Shown here: positions 1 through 6,156 of the stretch, one piece after another
How the letters are laid out: every line of letters starts with the position of its first letter
Numbering within the stretch: position 1 is the stretch's first letter
NCBI GenBank assembly: GCA_030150505.1
Contig: JASLFS010000052.1
Span: 1-6,304 of the forward strand
Length of the DNA stretch: 6,304 nucleotides
Direction of reading: 5' to 3'
Source of the DNA: Vitreoscilla sp.
GTDB lineage: Bacteria; Pseudomonadota; Gammaproteobacteria; Burkholderiales; Neisseriaceae
Notes under the pieces: generated by a model
What the model was told of the DNA's origin: nothing
Seen by the model: the letters and a program-made list of their open reading frames with translations, nothing else
The model's database searches: none
Position numbers and translations under genes: made by a program

Positions 1-21
1 TGAAAAAGCAATAAACCCACC

Positions 22-106
22 GCCCAGGTGGCGAAATTGGTAGACGCAGGGGACTCAAAATCCCCCGCCGCAAGGTGTGACGGTTCGAGTCCGTCCCTGG
101 GCACCA
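22..106 (+). tRNA. tRNA-Leu (anticodon CAA)
   Basis: This is a complete class II tRNA that decodes the leucine codon UUG. The 7-bp acceptor stem GCCCAGG (22-28) pairs with CCTGGGC (96-102). A103 is the discriminator, and the CCA end (104-106) is encoded in the DNA. The anticodon stem GGGGA/TCCCC (49-53/61-65) encloses the loop CTCAAAA with anticodon CAA at 56-58. A long variable arm (about 66-78) is typical of tRNA-Leu. The T arm is GACGG/CCGTC around TTCGAGT (79-95). The D-arm region, GCGAAATTGGTAGACGC, also matches bacterial leucine tRNAs. The promoter must lie left of the window or in the first 21 bases, where I see no clear one. Confidence 0.97.
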
Positions 107-113
107 CAAAATA

Positions 114-137
114 AACCGCATTTGCGGTTATTTTTTT
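114..137 (+). terminator. Rho-independent terminator of tRNA-Leu
   Basis: The stem AACCGC (114-119) and GCGGTT (124-129) closes a 4-base loop and is followed by A and then seven T. It starts 8 bases after the CCA end of the tRNA, so it should end the tRNA transcript and separate it from the protein gene downstream. Confidence 0.85.
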
Positions 138-199
138 GCCCATTTACTTCTTATTCATGACTCATCACTTTTCTTTTGATGATTATTTCACTCCCCTTC

Positions 200-228
200 T
201 TGACTCTGATAAAAAATAATTCTATATT
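200..228 (+). promoter_or_regulatory. Sigma-70-type promoter for the 145-aa orphan gene
   Basis: TTGACT (200-205) and TATATT (223-228) are separated by exactly 17 bases. Each differs from the consensus -35 or -10 hexamer at one position. Transcription would start near 235, leaving a leader of about 80 bases before the GTG start at 317. The leader contains a weak possible hairpin, CCATT/AATGG (239-243/250-254), with no T tract. This is a motif match only. Confidence 0.55.
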
Positions 229-303
229 AATCAAATAACCATTTATTTTAATGGCTTTATGAATTCGGGCGATTTACCTACTTGCAGCCCTAAAATAGCT
301 AAA

Positions 304-309
304 AAGGAG
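304..309 (+). promoter_or_regulatory. Ribosome binding site fixing the GTG start at 317
   Basis: AAGGAG lies 7 bases before the GTG at 317. An in-frame TAG at 296-298 closes the frame upstream, and the first internal ATG is codon 98. The GTG is therefore the only credible start. Confidence 0.8.
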
Positions 310-316
310 CTTTAAA

Positions 317-754
317 GTGACTCATTCACAATCTCATCAGTTATATCCTATTCCCAATACCAATATTGAAATTTTCTTCGCTACCCAACCTGCATCTGAA
401 TTAATCGGCATTTATGCGAAAACATCAGGAAACTTTTTCCATCTAGGGCAATTTTCAGCTAAGCAACAAAAATGGTGGGAAGCAACCCAAACATTTTTAG
501 AAAAAAGAAAACTCAAATCAGCAAGTCATTGGGAATACATCACCAGCCAATCTTTATTTAAAAAAAATCAAACCCAATTGTTTTCACAAACCAATATCAC
601 GCTTATTATGCTCAAACACATTGAGATATTAGCCAGTTGGTTTGCATTACAACGATTAAAGAACTTCAATCCAAAACCTGAGCAACGAGATACTCTCATT
701 CATCAGGAAGAAAAGTTAAAAACCAAACTGCACTTAATTGGCTTTAACATTTAA
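317..754 (+). CDS. Hypothetical protein, 145 aa, not recognised
   Basis: I do not recognise this protein and assign no function. It begins with GTG behind a strong Shine-Dalgarno sequence and a good promoter, and it ends with TAA, so it looks like a real expressed gene. It has no signal peptide or obvious membrane segment, so it is probably cytoplasmic. It is basic (about 17 K/R against 11 D/E) and rich in Q, K, H and aromatic residues. Visible landmarks are an N-terminal stretch of probable beta character (YPIPNTNIEIFF, about residues 10-21), a WW pair at 53-54 in a basic helix-like segment, and a C-terminal part of helical character (about 90-140, including ILASWFALQRLK and a charged stretch EEKLKTKL). 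It lacks cysteine and any recognisable nucleotide-binding or metal motif. It lies between a tRNA gene and an unrelated transporter and appears monocistronic. It could be a lineage-restricted family or a gene acquired beside the tRNA. Confidence 0.75.
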   Translation: MTHSQSHQLYPIPNTNIEIFFATQPASELIGIYAKTSGNFFHLGQFSAKQQKWWEATQTFLEKRKLKSASHWEYITSQSLFKKNQTQLFSQTNITLIMLKHIEILASWFALQRLKNFNPKPEQRDTLIHQEEKLKTKLHLIGFNI

Positions 755-756
755 TA

Positions 757-792
757 ATTGGCCAATACCAGAACAAATGAAACATTCTGGTA
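757..792. repeat. Palindrome abutting an 8-bp inverted repeat
   Basis: A perfect 10-base palindrome, ATTGGCCAAT (757-766), directly follows the orphan gene's stop. Its last T is the first base of an inverted repeat, TACCAGAA (766-773) and TTCTGGTA (785-792), around an 11-base loop. No T tract follows on either strand, so this is not a standard intrinsic terminator. It could stabilise the 3' end of the orphan mRNA, act as a weak or factor-assisted terminator, or be a protein-binding site for the transporter downstream. The symmetry is visible directly; its role is unknown. Confidence 0.5.
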
Positions 793-920
793 AAAATGAT
801 TAATCCAAGCAAACCCAATAAAGACATACTTAAAACAACATTTCTCCCAATAATGAGTTATTTATATTTAGATTATTCTGATAATAAGCACAAACAAACA
901 TCTAAAATGATGTGTGATTA

Positions 921-929
921 TGGTAAAAT
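921..929 (+). promoter_or_regulatory. Possible extended -10 promoter for the DASS transporter
   Basis: TGG followed by TAAAAT (924-929) fits the extended -10 pattern TGN-TANAAT. No good -35 hexamer stands at the expected distance, which extended -10 promoters tolerate. Transcription would start near 936, about 50 bases before the GTG at 988. The surrounding DNA is very AT-rich, so a chance match is possible. Confidence 0.35.
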
Positions 930-976
930 TATGTTATTTATTTTAAAGACATCAGATTAATAATAATTTAACTCTC

Positions 977-981
977 GGGAG
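977..981 (+). promoter_or_regulatory. Ribosome binding site fixing the GTG start at 988
   Basis: GGGAG lies 6 bases before the GTG. The frame is closed upstream by TAA at 964-966, and the first internal ATG is codon 70, inside a membrane segment. The GTG is therefore the start. Confidence 0.75.
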
Positions 982-987
982 AAAGTT

Positions 988-2373
988 GTGTCTGGTTCTC
1001 AACCTAATGTTTCAACAACATTACCAATCGGCGTTACCAAAGGTATTGCCATTACAACGGTTGCGGCTATTTTAGCTGTCATTTTATACAACATATTGCC
1101 TTACGACAGTAATGCCAATAAGGGTTTAGCTCTCTTACTCTTTATCGCTATTTTATGGTTTACAGAAGCGATTCACATTACCATCACTGCATTAATGATT
1201 CCTGTTTTAGGTGTCGCTCTCGGCCTGCCTGAGCTGACAACTAAAAAAGCACTAACCACGTTTGCCGACCCCATCATCTTTTTATTTTTTGGTGGCTTTG
1301 CATTAGCGACTGCCCTTCATGTTCAAAAATTGGATAAAAAAATAGCCTTTTGGCTTATTTCTTTATCGGGCTCGCATCTTGGTGTTGCTACTTTAGCTAT
1401 TTTTGCTGTTACTGCTTTTTTATCAATGTGGATCAGCAATACCGCAACAGCTGCGATGATGCTACCTCTAGCACTCGGTATGCTTAGCCATTTAGACCAA
1501 GAAAAAGATAGAAATACTTTTGTATTTATCTTACTAGGCATTGCTTATTCTGCCAGTATTGGTGGCTTAGGAACACTTGTCGGCTCTCCTCCAAACGCCA
1601 TTGCTGCAAAAGCTTTGGATTTGGATTTTGCGGGTTGGATGAAATATGGCTTGCCAATGATGTTGGTATTGCTTCCACTTATGTTGCTATCAATGTTTAT
1701 TGTACTTCGCCCACGTTTGAATCAGAAAGTAACGGTTCAAACTGAAGAAATCCCATGGACTGCTCCACGCCTTATTGCACTAGTCGTTTTTATCATCACT
1801 GCTATTGCTTGGATTTTAGGCGATGTCTTAAAAGAAAATTTTGGTATTTCTAGTCCTGATACTTGGGTTGCCATTTGGGCAGCAATTGCCGTTGTTACCT
1901 TTGGCTTAGCCAGCTGGAAACAAGTCTCTGAAAATACAGACTGGGGTGTATTGTTCTTATTTGGTGGTGGTTTGACATTAAGTGCTTTATTAAAAGATTC
2001 TGGTGCTTCTTTGGTATTAGGTCAACAAGTTGCGAGCACTTTCGTACAAACCCATCCTTTAATTGTTATTTTTGTTGTTACAACTTTCATCATTGCACTC
2101 ACTGAATTTACCAGTAATACAGCTTCTGCTGCTCTACTTGTTCCTGTATTTGCAACCATTGCTTCACAAATGGGCATGCCAGCGGAAGTATTGGTACTCA
2201 TTATTGGTATTGGTGCATCTTGTGCATTTATGTTGCCTGTTGCGACACCACCTAATGCCATTGTTTTTGGCACAGGATTAATTAAACAAAAAGAAATGAT
2301 TAACGTCGGTATCATCCTGAATATCTGTTGTATCATTCTCATTAGCTTATGGGCTTACTTCTTCTTACTATAA
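988..2373 (+). CDS. DASS/SLC13 family sodium-coupled di- or tricarboxylate (anion) symporter
   Basis: This inner-membrane protein of 461 residues belongs to the divalent anion:Na+ symporter family (INDY/SLC13, often named NadC family), and its length matches the bacterial members. It has the inverted two-repeat layout. The first half contains SNTATAAMMLP, with the SNT signature at 150-152, and then GSPPNA at 199-204. The second half repeats these as SNTASAALLVP (SNT at 376-378) and ATPPNA at 419-424. In this family the two SNT loops form the Na+ and carboxylate site. About 11 hydrophobic segments run from residue 20 to the C-terminus, beginning after a short polar N-terminus. The likely substrates are succinate, malate, fumarate or citrate, but sequence alone does not separate these from other anions such as sulfate. 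No two-component regulator or partner gene adjoins it. A terminator follows at once, so it is probably transcribed alone. Confidence 0.92.
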   Translation: MSGSQPNVSTTLPIGVTKGIAITTVAAILAVILYNILPYDSNANKGLALLLFIAILWFTEAIHITITALMIPVLGVALGLPELTTKKALTTFADPIIFLFFGGFALATALHVQKLDKKIAFWLISLSGSHLGVATLAIFAVTAFLSMWISNTATAAMMLPLALGMLSHLDQEKDRNTFVFILLGIAYSASIGGLGTLVGSPPNAIAAKALDLDFAGWMKYGLPMMLVLLPLMLLSMFIVLRPRLNQKVTVQTEEIPWTAPRLIALVVFIITAIAWILGDVLKENFGISSPDTWVAIWAAIAVVTFGLASWKQVSENTDWGVLFLFGGGLTLSALLKDSGASLVLGQQVASTFVQTHPLIVIFVVTTFIIALTEFTSNTASAALLVPVFATIASQMGMPAEVLVLIIGIGASCAFMLPVATPPNAIVFGTGLIKQKEMINVGIILNICCIILISLWAYFFLL

Positions 2374-2383
2374 GAATCTCATA

Positions 2384-2415
2384 AAAAATACCCTGTTAAG
2401 CAACAGGGTATTTTT
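2384..2415 (+). terminator. Strong terminator after the transporter gene
   Basis: A 14-bp stem with an AAGC loop is formed by AAAAATACCCTGTT (2384-2397) and AACAGGGTATTTTT (2402-2415). It lies 10 bases after the transporter stop and has a T run on the plus strand. The matching A run means it can also work on the minus strand. It separates the transporter from the PACE gene, which begins only 35 bases later. Confidence 0.92.
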
Positions 2416-2450
2416 ATATATTGGCATATCAATTTATTAATGAATAAACC

Positions 2451-2912
2451 ATGACTTTACTTGAACATTTGCAATATCGTTCCCCACTAGAAAGAACTTG
2501 TCACGCTGTTTTATTTGAAGTAATTGGCATTATTACAAGTGCACCTATTATTCTATTACTGACCAATAAAAGTTTTCAAGAATCCACAGTGATTGCAACC
2601 ATCGTATCCATCACGGCCATGATTTGGAATTATATTTTTAATGTTTTATTTGATCGATTTAAAGCAAAAATGAAAATCGAAAAAATGAGTTTTCGCTTAC
2701 GAGTTATCCATGGCAGTATATTTGAAATCGGCTTAATTCTATTAACCGTTCCAATCATTTTCCTAACAATGGGATTGAGCTTGTATGAAGCTTTTATACT
2801 TGAATTATCTATGCTTCTTTATTTTTTCCCCTATACCATTATCTTTAATTGGCTTTATGACAAATTCAAACAATATTGGATTCAATCTCTTCAAAATAAA
2901 AAGCAACCATAA
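2451..2912 (+). CDS. PACE family multidrug efflux transporter (bacterial transmembrane pair protein)
   Basis: This four-helix inner-membrane protein of 153 residues belongs to the proteobacterial antimicrobial compound efflux family, whose prototype is AceI of Acinetobacter (chlorhexidine/proton antiport). Two tandem bacterial-transmembrane-pair repeats are visible. Repeat 1 has RTCHAVLFE (15-23) and WNYIFNVLFDRF (59-70). Repeat 2 has RVIHGSIFE (84-92) and YTIIFNWLYDKF (128-139). Glu23 corresponds to the membrane-embedded acidic residue essential in AceI. Predicted helices are about 17-36, 46-67, 86-108 and 113-136. The frame is closed by TAA at 2445-2447, so ATG 2451 is the most upstream start. 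No Shine-Dalgarno sequence precedes it, which is unusual beside its neighbours. It converges on metK and has no linked regulator. The family assignment is firm; the natural substrate is unknown and could be biocides or polyamine-like cations. Confidence 0.9.
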   Translation: MTLLEHLQYRSPLERTCHAVLFEVIGIITSAPIILLLTNKSFQESTVIATIVSITAMIWNYIFNVLFDRFKAKMKIEKMSFRLRVIHGSIFEIGLILLTVPIIFLTMGLSLYEAFILELSMLLYFFPYTIIFNWLYDKFKQYWIQSLQNKKQP

Positions 2913-2939
2913 AAAAAGCTGCCTTAATGGCAGCTTTTT
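2913..2939. terminator. Bidirectional terminator between the PACE gene and metK
   Basis: AAAAAGCTGCC (2913-2923) and GGCAGCTTTTT (2929-2939) form an 11-bp stem with a 5-base loop. It has a T run in each direction. It begins on the base after the PACE stop and lies 18 bases from the metK stop, so it serves both convergent genes. Confidence 0.92.
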
Positions 2940-2957
2940 AAAACAGTGGTTTCAAAA

Positions 2958-4127
2958 TTAAAAACCAGCAGCTTTTCTAAGTACATCGGCTTTATCCGTT
3001 ACTTCCCAAGTAAAGCCATCTTCTTCTCGCCCAAAATGTCCATAAGCTGCAGATTTTTTGTAGACAGGTCTCATTAAATCCAACATCTGAACAATGCCTT
3101 TAGGACGCAAATCAAAATGCTCACGTACCAACTGAATCAAATCTGCTTCAGGAAGCTTGCCTGTGCCAAAAGTATCAATGGCAATAGAAGTTGGCTCAGC
3201 AACACCAATTGCATATGAAACTTGAATTTGACATTGTGATGCCAAACCAGCTGCCACAATGTTTTTAGCAACATAACGACAAGCATAAGCCGCAGAACGG
3301 TCAACCTTGGTAGGATCCTTACCAGAGAATGCACCGCCACCATGAGGAGCAGCACCACCATAAGTATCAACAATAATCTTACGACCGGTTAAACCACAAT
3401 CTCCTTGCGGTCCACCAATCACAAAACGACCAGTAGGGTTAATCAAATACTTGGTATTTTCACCCATGAATTCAGCAGGCATAATTGGCTTAATAATATG
3501 CTCAATAACAGCTGCTCTTAATTCTTCATATTCAATTTCAGGAGCATGTTGCGTTGATAATACAATGGTATCAATCCCTTTAACACGTCCTGTTTCTGAA
3601 TCATAAACACAAGTAATTTGTGCTTTTGCATCAGGTCGCAACCATGGCAATGTACCATTTTTACGAACTTCACTTTGTCGCTGCATTAATCGATGTGCAT
3701 AATAAATAGCAAATGGCATTAGTGTTGGTGTTTCATCACAAGCATAACCAAACATTAGACCTTGGTCACCAGCGCCTTGATCTAAATCGATACCTTCACC
3801 TTCATTAACACCTTGTGCAATATCAGGAGATTGCTCATCATAACCAACCAATACTGCACAACCGTTAGCATCAAAGCCCAAATCAGAGCTGTTGTAACCA
3901 ATTTCTTTAATGGTTTCTCGTGCAACTTTAATATAATCAACACGTGCAGTCGTTGTTACTTCACCTGCTAATACAACTAAACCAGTATTAACCAATGTTT
4001 CTGCAGCAACACGTGCTGCAGGATCTTGGGTCAAAATAGCATCTAAAATAGCATCAGAAATCTGATCAGCCACTTTATCTGGATGACCTTCTGAAACTGA
4101 CTCAGATGTAAATAAAAATTCACTCAT
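2958..4127 (-). CDS. metK: S-adenosylmethionine synthetase (methionine adenosyltransferase)
   Basis: This cytoplasmic enzyme makes S-adenosylmethionine from methionine and ATP, releasing phosphate and pyrophosphate. SAM is the cell's main methyl donor. At 389 residues it is the normal family length (384 in E. coli). Family hallmarks are all present: GHPDK at 14-18 with the catalytic-site His15, GEVTT at 55-59, the GAGDQG signature at 118-123, and the glycine-rich GGGAFSGKDPTKVD at 263-276 with active-site lysines 270 and 274. The start ATG is preceded by AAGG at 7 bases (plus-strand 4135-4138), and an in-frame stop lies just upstream at 4140-4142. It is transcribed divergently from the lipid A acyltransferase operon across an 81-base gap, which is too short for a known SAM riboswitch, and none is apparent. 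It looks intact and functional. Confidence 0.98.
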   Translation of the reverse strand: MSEFLFTSESVSEGHPDKVADQISDAILDAILTQDPAARVAAETLVNTGLVVLAGEVTTTARVDYIKVARETIKEIGYNSSDLGFDANGCAVLVGYDEQSPDIAQGVNEGEGIDLDQGAGDQGLMFGYACDETPTLMPFAIYYAHRLMQRQSEVRKNGTLPWLRPDAKAQITCVYDSETGRVKGIDTIVLSTQHAPEIEYEELRAAVIEHIIKPIMPAEFMGENTKYLINPTGRFVIGGPQGDCGLTGRKIIVDTYGGAAPHGGGAFSGKDPTKVDRSAAYACRYVAKNIVAAGLASQCQIQVSYAIGVAEPTSIAIDTFGTGKLPEADLIQLVREHFDLRPKGIVQMLDLMRPVYKKSAAYGHFGREEDGFTWEVTDKADVLRKAAGF

Positions 4128-4166
4128 GTAAATACCTTGTCAAATACAGCATTTTTTGTGTCTGTT

Positions 4167-4175
4167 TGCTAAAAT
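4167..4175 (+). promoter_or_regulatory. Possible extended -10 promoter of the acyltransferase operon
   Basis: TGC followed by TAAAAT (4170-4175) matches the extended -10 pattern, with no good -35. Transcription would start near 4182, leaving a leader of about 27 bases. The same bases read on the minus strand give TATTTT (4171-4176), a weak -10 candidate for metK. The two divergent promoters may therefore overlap, but I cannot place the metK promoter with confidence. Confidence 0.4.
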
Positions 4176-4208
4176 AGCTTTTCTAGTACCAATGGATGAC
4201 GGGACACT

Positions 4209-5093
4209 ATGCAGTTTTTTGTTCGATTACTATTTCAATGTTTGGCTTATTTGCCTTTGCCTATTTTACATCTATTAGGCAATGTTTTGGGGCAAATGGC
4301 TTATTGGTTCGCGCCAAAGATGCGTGAGCGTGTACGAGAGAACCTAACCATTGGCAAAATCATTGAAGATTATCAAAATAGTGATGTAATCGTCAAATCG
4401 ATACTACAACACATTATGAAATCTGCCCTTGAATTACCCATTGCATGGTTTCGCTCCCCCAAACACATTTCTTCATTATTTAAAGAAACGGAAGGCTGGG
4501 AACACATTCAAGAAGCTCTTGATAAGCAACAAGGTTTATTGCTAATTACACCACACTTGGGCAGCTACGATTTAGCTGGTCGTGAAATTAGCCATCAACT
4601 TCCCTTTCCATTAACAGCTATGTTTCGCCCACCAAAATTATCATGGTTAGAGCCAATCATGACTTCGGGACGAGAACGAGATAAAGGTCGAACAGCAACA
4701 GCGGATGCACAAGGTGTTCGTACGGTATTAAAAGCTTTACGTAATCGAGAAGCAACCATTATCCTACCTGATCAAGTACCCCATGGTGGCGATGGAATTT
4801 GGGCAAAATTTTTTGGGAAAAATGCTTACTCTATGACATTAGCGGGAAAATTAGCCAATATGAAAAATGTACAAACATTATTTTTTATTGGTATTAGACT
4901 ACCAAAGGGGCAAGGATTTAAACTACTCATTGAACCATTACTAACACCAACCAATGGCGATAAGCAGCATGACACTCAAGTCATCAATGATCAAGTTGAA
5001 TCTTTAGTACGCCGTTATCCAGAACAATATTTATTTAGCTATAAACGCTTTAAAACACCAGCGGGTGCAGATCCAGCCCCTAATGATAATTAA
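4209..5093 (+). CDS. Lipid A biosynthesis secondary acyltransferase, LpxL/HtrB family (HX4D type)
   Basis: This inner-membrane enzyme of 294 residues belongs to the LpxL/LpxM (HtrB/MsbB) family. The family transfers an acyl chain from acyl-ACP to a hydroxyl of a primary acyl chain on Kdo-lipid IVA, late in lipid A synthesis. The N-terminal hydrophobic segment (about 3-34) would anchor it. The catalytic motif is HLGSYD (His116, Asp121; HX4D). Further family signatures are FRPPK after the catalytic motif, LPDQ with FFG a little further on, and the C-terminal YPEQYLFSYKRFKTP. ATG 4209 is fixed by an upstream in-frame TGA at 4197-4199; the ribosome site is modest (GGGA, 4201-4204). A second family member follows 26 bases downstream, so the two form an operon. 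Neisserial lipid A carries laurate on both the 2 and 2' primary chains. One enzyme for each is the natural reading, but which gene adds which chain cannot be told from sequence. Confidence 0.93.
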   Translation: MQFFVRLLFQCLAYLPLPILHLLGNVLGQMAYWFAPKMRERVRENLTIGKIIEDYQNSDVIVKSILQHIMKSALELPIAWFRSPKHISSLFKETEGWEHIQEALDKQQGLLLITPHLGSYDLAGREISHQLPFPLTAMFRPPKLSWLEPIMTSGRERDKGRTATADAQGVRTVLKALRNREATIILPDQVPHGGDGIWAKFFGKNAYSMTLAGKLANMKNVQTLFFIGIRLPKGQGFKLLIEPLLTPTNGDKQHDTQVINDQVESLVRRYPEQYLFSYKRFKTPAGADPAPNDN

Positions 5094-5096
5094 AAC

Positions 5097-5108
5097 AGGC
5101 CACCTGAA
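5097..5108 (+). repeat. 12-mer resembling a Neisseriaceae DNA uptake sequence
   Basis: AGGCCACCTGAA lies in the 26-base gap between the two acyltransferase genes. It has the AGGC....CTGAA framework of uptake sequence dialects. It differs by one base from the Eikenella-type AGGCTACCTGAA and by two from AGGCCGTCTGAA. It is the only copy I found in the window, and it is not part of a hairpin terminator. A chance match is quite possible. Confidence 0.3.
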
Positions 5109-5119
5109 CAGAGAAAAAT

Positions 5120-5989
5120 ATGAAATTTGCTTTTTTATTGTTACGTTTACTACAATATTTACCCCTTTGTTGTATCCACTTTTTAGCACGCGGCACCGGC
5201 AACTTATTGTATTTAATTTTAAAAAAACGACGCCATTTTGGCTTAATAAATTTACAAAAATGCTTTCCTGAGTGGAGCGATTCCCAACGAAAAACCACGA
5301 TTCGCAAGCATTACCAACATATGGCAATGCTAATTTTAGAATATGGTATTTGTTGGTACAGTCCTGCAAAACGATTGCAAAAATTGGTGCATTACCAAGA
5401 TAAGCACTATTTAGATGATGCTTTGGCCAATGGCGAAAAAGTTATTTTACTTTATCCTCATTTTACGTCATTCGAATTAGCCGTTTATCGTTTGAATCAA
5501 GACGTTCCTCTTATTAGTGTTTATTCTCAACAAAAAAATAAAAACATGGATGAGCAAGTTTTAAAAGGTCGCCATCGTTATAACAATGTTTTTTTAGTTG
5601 CCCGCAATGATGGCTTACGTAGCATCATTAAAACCATTCGCAAACACAATGCACCATTTTTATATTTGCCAGACCAAGATTTTGGCGCAAAAGACTCAAT
5701 TTTTGTGGATTTCTTCGCTCAAAAAACAGCTACAATCACAGGTCTCAGCCGTATTGCTGCATTAACCAAAGCAAAAGTCATTCCAGCAATCCCTATTCGC
5801 CAGGCAAACGGTACTGTTAACCTTCGCTTTTATCCTGCCTGGGAAAGCTTCCCTAGCGATGATGCCATAGCAGATACTCAACGCATGAATGACTTTATTG
5901 AAGAACGTGTGCGAGAACATCCGGAGCAATATTTCTGGTTACATAAACGCTTCAAAACCAGACCAGAGGGTGAAGCCAGTTGGTATTAA
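5120..5989 (+). CDS. Lipid A biosynthesis secondary acyltransferase, LpxL/HtrB family (HX4E type)
   Basis: This second LpxL/LpxM-family acyltransferase has 289 residues and is paralogous to the gene just upstream. It has an N-terminal hydrophobic anchor (about 2-32). Its catalytic motif is HFTSFE (His114, Glu119; HX4E, the form also found in E. coli LpxL). It also carries LPDQDFG and the C-terminal HPEQYFWLHKRFKTRPEG, which is closer to the family consensus (YxWxHKRFKxRP) than the upstream copy. The start is fixed by an in-frame TGA at 5105-5107 and has a weak Shine-Dalgarno sequence (GAGA, 5111-5114). The 26-base gap lacks a terminator, so it is co-transcribed with the first gene. The two proteins are clearly diverged, which argues for an old duplication with separate acyl positions or chain preferences. 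The assignment to the family is firm; whether it is the 2 or 2' enzyme is not resolved. Confidence 0.92.
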   Translation: MKFAFLLLRLLQYLPLCCIHFLARGTGNLLYLILKKRRHFGLINLQKCFPEWSDSQRKTTIRKHYQHMAMLILEYGICWYSPAKRLQKLVHYQDKHYLDDALANGEKVILLYPHFTSFELAVYRLNQDVPLISVYSQQKNKNMDEQVLKGRHRYNNVFLVARNDGLRSIIKTIRKHNAPFLYLPDQDFGAKDSIFVDFFAQKTATITGLSRIAALTKAKVIPAIPIRQANGTVNLRFYPAWESFPSDDAIADTQRMNDFIEERVREHPEQYFWLHKRFKTRPEGEASWY

Positions 5990-5990
5990 A

Positions 5991-6026
5991 AAAAAGACTA
6001 CTTGAATTTCTACAAGTAGTCTTTTT
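5991..6026. terminator. Bidirectional terminator between the acyltransferase operon and the DUF2818 gene
   Basis: AAAAAGACTACTTG (5991-6004) and CAAGTAGTCTTTTT (6013-6026) form a 14-bp stem with an 8-base loop. On the minus strand the T run is eight long. It lies directly after the second acyltransferase stop and ends transcripts arriving from both sides. Confidence 0.92.
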
Positions 6027-6156
6027 AATAACAAGGCTCACTGGCGATACCTACTTCAAATATCAACAACCCAGTAATACATCACTGTTATCAACTATTA
6101 ATAAAATAAACTAATTGAAACCTCTTAAATCACGTATTGACTTAGGTACAATAAAT
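6027..6156. other. Non-coding 3' region after the DUF2818 gene
   Basis: This AT-rich stretch of 130 bases lies between the DUF2818 stop and the shared terminator. It would form the 3' untranslated part of the minus-strand transcript. I see no open frame of note, no strong hairpin and no convincing promoter in it. Confidence 0.5.

Noticed and set aside
22..106. tRNA-Leu as an integration site, with the orphan gene as a small acquired island
   Set aside because: I found no second copy of the tRNA 3' end elsewhere in the window and no integrase. An att duplication is not supported within this window.
162..182. Hairpin TCATCA/TGATGA in the gap between the tRNA and the orphan gene
   Set aside because: The stem is only 6 bp, AT-rich, with a 9-base loop and no T tract or other context.
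290..300. The 11-mer CTAAAATAGCT occurs here and again at 4169-4179, both shortly before gene starts
   Set aside because: In a 6.3-kb AT-rich sequence several 11-mer repeats are expected by chance. At the first site the TAAAAT is too close to the start to be a useful -10.
914..919. TGTGAT as a CRP half-site before the carboxylate transporter
   Set aside because: There is no matching second half-site (TCACA) at the required spacing, and the DNA is AT-rich enough for this to arise by chance.
1323..1541. Open frame on the minus strand inside the transporter gene, and similar antisense or shifted frames at 2022-2342, 2063-2281, 3137-3373, 5031-5369, 5065-5271 and 5080-5307
   Set aside because: All lie within or across well-supported genes in other frames, have no family resemblance and lack expression signals. 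They are shadows.
4137..4142. Minus-strand TTGACA just before metK as its -35
   Set aside because: The matching -10 would fall inside the metK coding region, so it cannot drive the full gene from the annotated start.
4128..4208. SAM riboswitch upstream of metK
   Set aside because: The space is too short for the known large SAM classes once a promoter is allowed for, and no suitable paired elements or terminator are visible.
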